From: an uncultured Rhodospirillaceae bacterium
GTDB taxonomy: Bacteria > Pseudomonadota > Alphaproteobacteria > RF32 > CAG-239
NCBI GenBank assembly: GCA_900313155.1
Contig: OMQE01000038.1
Location: 1-5,943, forward strand
Length of the DNA stretch: 5,943 nt
Reading direction: 5' to 3'
The position numbers and the translations under genes are program-made. Below are positions 1 to 5,103 of this stretch, piece by piece. Position 1 is the first letter of the stretch, and every line of letters starts with the position of its first letter. Below the pieces are notes generated by a model, which did no database searches, was not told where the DNA came from, and worked only from the letters and a program-made list of their open reading frames with translations.

Positions 1-1
1 A

Positions 2-1000
2 ATAAATCCGTGGGATAATGGTGGCGAAACTTGGGAACAAGGACGCAAAATTATTGATTTTGCAAAAATTACCAAAATGCAAGCCCCGAAAGATAATTGG
101 TTCGGATATATCAAATATGGTGTGTTGATTATTATTGCTCTATGGCTCACGTCGGGCTTTTATCAAGTGCAACCAAGCGAACAAGGTGTGGTGTTGCGCT
201 TTGGTAAGTATGTGGAAACAACCGACGCCGGTTTGCACTATCATTGGCCGGTGCCGATTGAAGACGTTATAAAAGTCAACGTAACGCAAGAGCGCAGTAT
301 TAACTTGGGTTCTGCAGAAAACAGAGATTATCGGAACAGCGCATTTACTGAAAGCCATATGCTGACCGGTGATGAAAATATTGTCGACATCAATCTAACT
401 GTTGTATGGAAAATTAAAAACGCCAAGGATTATCTGTTCAGTATGCGTTCGCCGGATGAAACCGTTAGCGTGGCGGCGCAATCCGTTTTGCGCGAAATTG
501 TCGGACAATCGGAAATGCAACCGATTATCACCGGTGACCGCGGTAAAGTGGAAGACGAAACCAAAGATGAATTGCAACGCGTTTTAGACGAATTTAATGC
601 CGGTGTGCAAATTGTGCGTGTTAAGCTGCAAAAAGCCGACCCGCCGAGAGAAGTTGTTGACGCTTTTAATGAAGTGCAACGCGCCAAGGCGGATATGGAA
701 CGTTTCAAAAATGAAGCTGAAGCTTACCGCAATGAAGTTATCCCAAAAGCACGCGGTAAGGCTGCACAAATTGCTCAAGATGCCGAAGCCTATAAATCGG
801 CGACCGTGAACAAAGCCGAGGGTGAAGCCAAACGTTTTGCTTCGGTTTATGCCGCCTACAAAGACGGTAAAGATGTGACGGTTAAAAAGATGTATTTGGA
901 CGCAATGGAAGAAGTTTTGCAAAAAGCCAATAAAGTGATTATAGACCCGTCGCAAAAAGGCAATTTGTTGCCAGTGTTGCCGTTACAGGGAAATAAGTAG
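2..1000 (+). CDS. hflK: HflK, SPFH/band-7 membrane subunit of the HflKC complex (5' end cut by the window)
   Basis: HflK pairs with HflC in an inner-membrane SPFH assembly that in E. coli encloses and modulates the FtsH AAA protease; most of the protein lies in the periplasm. The frame is open from base 2, giving 332 visible codons. I prefer this to the internal ATG at 77 because the 25 codons before it begin INPWDNGG, the Pro-Trp-Asn-Gly-rich opening typical of HflK, and no ribosome site precedes 77. The true start is probably only a few codons upstream of the window. Counting from base 2: one membrane helix at about 37-54, SPFH domain about 56-215 (opening VQPSEQGVVLRFGKY), then a charged Ala/Glu/Lys-rich helical region at about 216-290. 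The C-terminal KMYLDAMEEVL block at 296-306 and the LLPVLPL tail are characteristic of HflK. It is the first visible gene of the hflK-hflC-degP-holC unit; its promoter is not in view. Confidence 0.95.
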   Translation: MNPWDNGGETWEQGRKIIDFAKITKMQAPKDNWFGYIKYGVLIIIALWLTSGFYQVQPSEQGVVLRFGKYVETTDAGLHYHWPVPIEDVIKVNVTQERSINLGSAENRDYRNSAFTESHMLTGDENIVDINLTVVWKIKNAKDYLFSMRSPDETVSVAAQSVLREIVGQSEMQPIITGDRGKVEDETKDELQRVLDEFNAGVQIVRVKLQKADPPREVVDAFNEVQRAKADMERFKNEAEAYRNEVIPKARGKAAQIAQDAEAYKSATVNKAEGEAKRFASVYAAYKDGKDVTVKKMYLDAMEEVLQKANKVIIDPSQKGNLLPVLPLQGNK

Positions 1001-1003
1001 GAG
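999..1003 (+). promoter_or_regulatory. Ribosome binding site of hflC, overlapping the hflK stop codon
   Basis: AGGAG lies 9 nt before the hflC ATG at 1013, and its first two bases are the last two of the hflK TAG stop (998-1000). A ribosome finishing hflK would therefore sit on the hflC site, which fits roughly equal production of the two partner subunits. The coupling is inferred. Confidence 0.75.
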
Positions 1004-1012
1004 AAGAAAGCA

Positions 1013-1891
1013 ATGACAAAGAATATTTTTTGGCAGAGTTTAGTGGTCATATTCGGCGCGGTGCTGATTTTATTGTTCAGCTCGGTATATTTGGTGTATC
1101 AGCCGGAGCAAGCCATTGTGTTGCAATTTGGTGAACCGGTGCGCTTGGTTAATGAGCCGGGGCTGAAATTCAAAGTGCCGTTTATTCAAAATGTGGTGTT
1201 TTATGATGCTCGCTTGCTAAATTTAGACCCGCCGGCGCAAGAAGTTGTTTTGAACGACAAAAAACGTTTGGACGTTGATAGTTTTACGCGCTATCGGATT
1301 ATTGACCCGCTGAAGTTTTATCAAACCGTGCGCACGGAAGAACAGGCACGTTCAAAATTGGCAGAAATTGTTAATTCTTCTTTACGCAAGGTTTTGGGGC
1401 GAGTAACATTAACCGAGCTCCTTTCGGAACAACGCACACAAATTATGCAAGATATCAGCTCTACGGTTAAAAAAGATGCCGAAGCCATTGGTGTTAGCGT
1501 GGCCGATGTGCGAATTCGCCGTGCCGATTTGCCGATAGAGGTGATGCAAGCCATCAATCATCGGATGCGTACCGAACGCGAGCGTGACGCCAAGGAATTT
1601 CGAGCCAAAGGTCAACAGCAAGCGCAAAATATTCGAGCCACTGCCGACAAAGAAGCCACCATTATTGTTGCCGAAGCCGAAAAAAATGCGCAAATTACCC
1701 GTGGTGAAGGCGATAATGAGGCTGTAACGCTATGGAACAAAACGGTGGGACAAGATGTGGATTTTTACGAATTTTATCGTTCGCTTGACGCCTATCGCAA
1801 ATCGTTGGGACAAGAAGATACATCACTTGTTTTGTCACCGGATTCGGCCTTTTTCAAATATTTTAATAAAATGATGAAAGTTGACCAATGA
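1013..1891 (+). CDS. hflC: HflC, SPFH/band-7 membrane subunit, partner of HflK
   Basis: HflC is the second subunit of the HflKC membrane complex, which in E. coli associates with FtsH. At 292 residues it is close to the usual size for the family. A short cytoplasmic N-terminus is followed by one membrane helix at about 8-28, then an SPFH domain opening with YQPEQAIVLQFGEPVR (29-44). Typical HflC blocks follow: DKKRLDVDSFTRYRI (82-96) and VRIRRADLP (166-174). A long helical stretch runs from about 180 to 240, and the family tail FYEFYRSLDAYRKSL (251-265) precedes SLVLSPDSAFFKYF (271-284). The start is fixed by the ribosome site at 999-1003 and by family length. It begins 12 nt after hflK, and its last four bases (ATGA, 1888-1891) also contain the start of the next gene. 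No promoter is visible in the 12-nt gap, so co-transcription with hflK is likely. Confidence 0.96.
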   Translation: MTKNIFWQSLVVIFGAVLILLFSSVYLVYQPEQAIVLQFGEPVRLVNEPGLKFKVPFIQNVVFYDARLLNLDPPAQEVVLNDKKRLDVDSFTRYRIIDPLKFYQTVRTEEQARSKLAEIVNSSLRKVLGRVTLTELLSEQRTQIMQDISSTVKKDAEAIGVSVADVRIRRADLPIEVMQAINHRMRTERERDAKEFRAKGQQQAQNIRATADKEATIIVAEAEKNAQITRGEGDNEAVTLWNKTVGQDVDFYEFYRSLDAYRKSLGQEDTSLVLSPDSAFFKYFNKMMKVDQ

Positions 1892-3189
1892 AATTTGTTT
1901 GCTCCCTTGTGACCATATTATTGACAATAGCACCGTGTTTTGCCGCCGAACGTGCTTTGGAAGACGTTATAGATGACGTAAATACCGCTGTTTTGAACGT
2001 TACCGTCCGAACAAATGGTGGCGAACAAGCAATGGGAGCCGGTTTTATCATCAGCGCCGACGGCTATGCGGTGACTAATGCACATGTGGTGGAAGATGCC
2101 GAAGATATTACAGTAACCACAATATATGGTGATGATTATGAAACAAATTTGGTCGGTGTCGATAAAATGACCGATGTTGCACTAATCAAAATCAAGAATC
2201 CGAACGGATTGGAGGCAGTGCATTTTGCCGATTCAGACAATGTTAGAGTTGGAAATGCGGTTTTTGCCATCGGGAATCCTTACGGCTTGGGAAACAGTGT
2301 TTCTACCGGTATTATTTCAGCCAAAGAACGAGATATCGAAAAAGGACCTTATGACAACTTTTTACAAACTGATGCGACCATCAATCAAGGTAACTCCGGC
2401 GGTCCGCTGTTCAGCATGGCTGGCGAAGTTGTGGGAATGAATACAGCTATATTTTCACTGCAAGGAGAAAATATGGGGCTTGGATTCGCCACGCCTTCGA
2501 ATATGGTTCAATGGGTTGTTGAGCGCCTAAAAACCGAGGGAGAAGTTAAGCGCGGTTGGCTTGGATTAAGCGTGCGTTCGGTGCGCGCTAAAGATGAAAA
2601 TGCCGTTATTCAGTTAGCTGTAACCAAAATAGAGGAAAACTCACCGGCGCTGAAAGCAGGTTTAAAGGTTGGAGATATTATTGAGCGGTTAAGCAATATT
2701 TCGCTGAAAAATCCACGTTTGTTCTCGGCCGAGGTTGCGGCAACAAAACCTGGGACAAAGCTGGATGCTGTTGTTCGCCGAGACGGAGAAATATTGCCGT
2801 TTGAGCTCGAGGTTGACCAAATGCCGAAACCACAACAAAAAAAGGTAGATCCGGAAGGAATTTTTCATCCGCAAAGCGTTGAAGATTTAGATTTAAGCGC
2901 AGAACAACTTGACGCTGCTTCAGAATTTACCGAATTGCAAATTAAGGCTTACTATGATGAAAATGCTCAAGATTTTGTGATTGTGCAAATGGCACCGGAT
3001 TCCGAGCTTTCGGCAAAAGGTGTGGAAATCGGGAATCGGCTGATTGCAGCGGACAATAAAAAAATATACGGCGCTGAAGACCTTAAAATAAAACTGCGTC
3101 AGGGAGCCGATAAAGGCGCGATTGAATTGAAAATCAAAAGCGGAAACGGCAACATAGATGTTGTGAAACTGAAATTGGGTAAACAGTAA
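1888..3189 (+). CDS. DegP/HtrA-family periplasmic serine protease with two PDZ domains
   Basis: This is a trypsin-fold HtrA protease, expected to degrade or refold damaged periplasmic proteins. It has 433 residues, close to DegP/DegQ. A signal peptide covers about 1-19 (hydrophobic core VTILLTIAP, likely cleavage after CFA). The catalytic triad is complete: His66 (TNAHVV), Asp96 (MTDVALIK) and Ser170 (QGNSGGPL). PDZ1 spans about 222-312 (GWLGLSVR, SPALKAGLKVGDII). A Pro/Lys/Gln-rich linker at 312-322 leads to a more divergent PDZ2 at about 333-430 (ELSAKGVEIGNRLIAADNKKI). The mature N-terminus is short, without the long LA-loop insertion of E. coli DegP, so it may act more like DegQ or DegS; a single anchored DegS is unlikely because there are two PDZ domains. 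The start overlaps the hflC stop by 4 nt with only weak ribosome-site character (GAAAG), suggesting translational coupling. Which paralogue it is (DegP, DegQ, MucD) cannot be fixed here, so no symbol is given. Confidence 0.95.
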   Translation: MKFVCSLVTILLTIAPCFAAERALEDVIDDVNTAVLNVTVRTNGGEQAMGAGFIISADGYAVTNAHVVEDAEDITVTTIYGDDYETNLVGVDKMTDVALIKIKNPNGLEAVHFADSDNVRVGNAVFAIGNPYGLGNSVSTGIISAKERDIEKGPYDNFLQTDATINQGNSGGPLFSMAGEVVGMNTAIFSLQGENMGLGFATPSNMVQWVVERLKTEGEVKRGWLGLSVRSVRAKDENAVIQLAVTKIEENSPALKAGLKVGDIIERLSNISLKNPRLFSAEVAATKPGTKLDAVVRRDGEILPFELEVDQMPKPQQKKVDPEGIFHPQSVEDLDLSAEQLDAASEFTELQIKAYYDENAQDFVIVQMAPDSELSAKGVEIGNRLIAADNKKIYGAEDLKIKLRQGADKGAIELKIKSGNGNIDVVKLKLGKQ

Positions 3190-3644
3190 TGACGCGCGTT
3201 GATTTTTATCATTTACAAAAACAAACTTTGGAAGATGTTTTACCAAAACTCTTAAATAAGGCCTATGAAACCGGAAAAAACATATTGATTAAAGTTGGCA
3301 CATCGGAACGCGTGGAATTTTTAAACAGCCACTTATGGACTTTTAATGACGAAAGCTTTTTACCTCATGGTTCCAAAAAAGACGGCTTTGCCGAAGCGCA
3401 ACCAATATGGCTGACGGCACAAAGCGATAATCCGAACGCGGCAGTTTTCTTGTTTTTGGTTGACGGTGCTGAAATTGAACCGTCTCAAGCCGAAAAATTT
3501 GAGCGTATTTTCAATATTTTTGACGGAACTGCCGAACAAGCTTTGCAACAGGCACGAAACCTTTGGAAAACTTATAAAGAATCCGGTTTCGATGTAAAAT
3601 ATTGGCAACAGGACGAACGCGGTGTTTGGCAACTGAAAGCTTAA
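3189..3644 (+). CDS. holC: DNA polymerase III chi subunit (HolC)
   Basis: The chi subunit links the polymerase III clamp loader to single-strand-binding protein at the replication fork; in E. coli it does so together with psi (HolD). The 151 residues match the family size (about 147 in E. coli). Recognisable chi blocks are VDFYHL (4-9), LWTFNDESFLPHG (49-61), AQPIWLT (70-76), the hydrophobic strand AAVFLFLVDGAEI (84-96), NIFDG (109-113) and ARNLWKTYKESGFDVKYWQQ (122-141). The start overlaps the degP stop by one base (TAATG), and no Shine-Dalgarno sequence is visible before it, so translation probably depends on ribosomes ending degP. Placement behind an envelope protease is unusual to my knowledge; I associate alphaproteobacterial holC with the aminopeptidase gene pepA. 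No holD-like gene is in the window. It ends 5 nt from the convergent flavodiiron gene. Confidence 0.9.
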   Translation: MTRVDFYHLQKQTLEDVLPKLLNKAYETGKNILIKVGTSERVEFLNSHLWTFNDESFLPHGSKKDGFAEAQPIWLTAQSDNPNAAVFLFLVDGAEIEPSQAEKFERIFNIFDGTAEQALQQARNLWKTYKESGFDVKYWQQDERGVWQLKA

Positions 3645-3649
3645 ACGTG

Positions 3650-4855
3650 CTACCGAATTAAAGCCGCAATTTGTTCCGCTAATTTTTCGATTTCAGACAA
3701 CTGCGCTTCACTTAATGCCGACTTGAGCGAAATATTTGGCTCAATAAATGTGCAATTTTTAAGTTTTGCCAATTCTTCACGCATTTGCTTACCCGCCATC
3801 GGTGCCCAAGTTCCGTTATCTAGGGTTGCAATGATGCGATTTTGTAAGTTATGTGCCGTCATATCGTGGAGCAAATTTTCCATATTAACAAATATGCCGG
3901 CATTATACGTCACTGCGGCAAAAACCAGATGGCTGTAATGAAAAGCCTCGGCAATAATATATGATGCGTGGGTTTGCGAAACATCAAACATTTTGATATT
4001 TTTAACGCCTTTATCAGCCAATTTGCTTGCCAGAATTTCAACGGCATTTTGTGTATTACCATAAATTGAACCATAGGCAATAACCACGCCCTTTTCTTCC
4101 GGCTCATAGGTTGACCATTTGGTATATTTTTCAATAAACCAATCTAAATTTTGGCGCCAAACAAATCCATGTAACGGGCAAATGTATGCAATATCCAAAG
4201 TTCCGGCTTTAGCAAGCAATGCCTGCACTTGCGGTCCGTATTTACCCACAATGTTTGTATAGTAGCGTCGCGCCTCGTCTAAATAATCACGCTCAAAATT
4301 GACCTCATCGGCAAAGATATTGCCGTTCAGAGCTCCAAAAGTGCCAAACGCATCTGCCGAAAACAGCATTTTGTCGGTTTCATCATAAGTGACCATCACT
4401 TCCGGCCAGTGAACCATTGGCGCCATCACAAAGCGCAAAGTGTGTCTGCCGGTGTTTAAACAATCACCCTCTTTAACCAAAACATATTGTTCTTCCGGCA
4501 AATTAAGCGTAAAAAACTGCGCAATCATACGCTTGGTCTGCGCATTACACACGATTTTAGCGTTGGGATAAATTTTCAACAAATTGGCGATTTCTGCACA
4601 ATGATCCGGCTCCATATGATTAACCACCACATAATCTAGCGCACGGCCGCCTAGCACAAATTGCAAATTTTCAAAAAACTGCTTGCTGACAGCAGAATCA
4701 ACCGTATCGAGCAGAACCGTTTTTTCATCTTTCAGCAAGTATGAATTATACGAAATTCCTTGCGGAATCGGATAAACATTTTCAAACAAAGCCAAGCGCC
4801 GATCACTGGCACCAATCCAAGTTAAATCTGTGGTAATTTGCCTAGTATTGTACAT
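3650..4855 (-). CDS. fprA: Class A flavodiiron protein (FprA-type O2/NO reductase)
   Basis: Flavodiiron proteins reduce O2 to water and/or NO to N2O in the cytoplasm, taking electrons from rubredoxin, F420H2 or a flavin reductase. The 401 residues match a class A enzyme: a metallo-beta-lactamase-like domain (about 1-250) and a flavodoxin domain (about 256-400), with no C-terminal rubredoxin or reductase. All expected diiron ligands are present: His80, Glu82 and Asp84 in HxExDH, then His149 (MVHWPE), Asp168 (SADAFG) and His229 (PLHGFVWR). FMN-binding loops are visible at YGSIYGNTQNA (261-271), VTYNAG (315-320) and NGTWAPMAG (347-355). Phrases such as LFENVYPIPQGISYNSYLL and NGTWAPMAGK resemble, from memory, versions in anaerobic Firmicutes and Bacteroidetes. 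The start is supported by an AGGAGA site 6 nt upstream and a strong promoter at 4885-4913. The electron donor is not encoded in view. O2 versus NO preference cannot be read from sequence. Confidence 0.95.
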   Translation of the reverse strand: MYNTRQITTDLTWIGASDRRLALFENVYPIPQGISYNSYLLKDEKTVLLDTVDSAVSKQFFENLQFVLGGRALDYVVVNHMEPDHCAEIANLLKIYPNAKIVCNAQTKRMIAQFFTLNLPEEQYVLVKEGDCLNTGRHTLRFVMAPMVHWPEVMVTYDETDKMLFSADAFGTFGALNGNIFADEVNFERDYLDEARRYYTNIVGKYGPQVQALLAKAGTLDIAYICPLHGFVWRQNLDWFIEKYTKWSTYEPEEKGVVIAYGSIYGNTQNAVEILASKLADKGVKNIKMFDVSQTHASYIIAEAFHYSHLVFAAVTYNAGIFVNMENLLHDMTAHNLQNRIIATLDNGTWAPMAGKQMREELAKLKNCTFIEPNISLKSALSEAQLSEIEKLAEQIAALIR

Positions 4856-4861
4856 TGTATT

Positions 4862-4867
4862 TCTCCT
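4862..4867 (-). promoter_or_regulatory. Ribosome binding site of the flavodiiron gene
   Basis: On the minus strand AGGAGA lies 6 nt upstream of the ATG at 4855-4853, a near-ideal sequence and spacing. It confirms the chosen start and suggests efficient translation. Confidence 0.85.
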
Positions 4868-4884
4868 GTTGTTAATTTAGAGAA

Positions 4885-4913
4885 AATATAGTTTGCCTTA
4901 CATAAAACGTCAA
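4885..4913 (-). promoter_or_regulatory. Sigma70-type promoter of the flavodiiron gene
   Basis: Reading the minus strand, TTGACG (4913-4908) is followed after exactly 17 nt by TATATT (4890-4885). Each box has one mismatch to the consensus (TTGACA, TATAAT). The predicted transcription start is near 4878, giving a leader of about 22 nt that contains the ribosome site. This is the best promoter match in the window. Confidence 0.75.
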
Positions 4914-4930
4914 TAAAAAAGATTGCGGTC

Positions 4931-4946
4931 TTTGAACTGTCTCAAA
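4931..4946. promoter_or_regulatory. Inverted repeat resembling an FNR/CRP-family operator
   Basis: The palindrome TTTGA-N6-TCAAA has perfect 5-bp arms. The FNR consensus TTGAT-N4-ATCAA is matched at 8 of 10 positions, with the core TTGA-N6-TCAA intact and the two inner positions altered. Its centre (4938.5) lies about 60 bp upstream of the predicted start of the flavodiiron transcript and about 60 bp from the weaker rightward start, close to the -61.5 spacing used by class I activators of this family. The geometry makes the site plausible, but short dyads arise by chance in AT-rich DNA. Confidence 0.4.
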
Positions 4947-4962
4947 AAATCGAGAAATTCGC

Positions 4963-4991
4963 TTTACAGATAGTCTTTTTTTATCGATATT
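4963..4991 (+). promoter_or_regulatory. Possible promoter of the PreA-like gene
   Basis: TTTACA (4963-4968), 17 nt, then GATATT (4986-4991): 5 of 6 and 4 of 6 matches to the sigma70 consensus. The predicted start is near 4998, leaving an untranslated leader of about 105 nt. Other weak -10-like sequences (for example TATTAT at 5038-5043 and TATATA at 5065-5070) lack a suitable -35 box, so this is the best of several poor candidates. Confidence 0.35.
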
Positions 4992-5089
4992 TTTGTATTT
5001 TAATAGAAGTTAAGAAATCGTCCGTTACTTATTTTTCTATTATCTAATTTTTAAGATTTTAACATATATACTTGAACTATTATAACAGC

Positions 5090-5096
5090 AAGGAGA
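5090..5096 (+). promoter_or_regulatory. Ribosome binding site of the PreA-like gene
   Basis: AAGGAGA ends 7 nt before the ATG at 5104, a strong Shine-Dalgarno match at normal spacing. It fixes the start of the gene. Confidence 0.85.
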
Positions 5097-5103
5097 TAAT
5101 ACT

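Larger units (their letters stand above)
4856..5103. other. Divergent AT-rich intergenic control region
   Basis: These 248 nt separate the flavodiiron gene (-) from the PreA-like gene (+) and are clearly richer in A and T than the flanking genes. They hold the flavodiiron promoter and ribosome site on the left, a dyad at 4931-4946, a weaker rightward promoter candidate at 4963-4991 and the PreA-like ribosome site at 5090-5096. Between 4992 and 5089 I see only A/T-rich sequence with no convincing hairpin, small ORF or RNA gene. No intrinsic terminator was recognised. Confidence 0.8.

Noticed and set aside
77..79. ATG at 77 as the start of hflK
   Set aside because: The same frame is open back to base 2 and encodes an HflK-type N-terminus (NPWDNGG), and there is no ribosome site before 77. 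The gene starts outside the window.
584..955. Antisense open frame of 123 codons inside hflK
   Set aside because: It lies wholly opposite a strongly supported gene, has no ribosome site or recognisable domain, and is expected from the codon pattern of the sense strand.
1476..1686. Repeated GCCGAAGCC in hflK and hflC
   Set aside because: These are codons for Ala-Glu-Ala in the helical regions of the SPFH proteins, not a DNA repeat with its own role.
1871..1876. Tandem ATGATG before degP as alternative starts
   Set aside because: Both are in the hflC frame (Met-Met near its C-terminus), not in the degP frame.
1927..1950. Possible lipoprotein lipobox around Cys17 of the HtrA protease
   Set aside because: The residue before the Cys is Pro (IAPC), not Gly, Ala or Ser, so signal peptidase II processing is unlikely; an ordinary signal peptide with cleavage after CFA fits better.
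2920..3246. Antisense open frame of 108 codons across the end of degP and the start of holC
   Set aside because: The sense frames are unmistakable proteins; the antisense translation is rich in Phe, Asn and His without family features.
4945..4992. AAAAATCGA and TATCGATATTTTT as the arms of a hairpin or terminator
   Set aside because: Pairing is interrupted, is mostly A-T, and would span a loop of about 30 nt, so it is not a credible terminator or riboswitch stem.
5072..5086. TTGAAC followed by TATAAC as a promoter for the PreA-like gene
   Set aside because: The spacing between the two boxes is only 3 nt, and the start would fall on the ribosome site.
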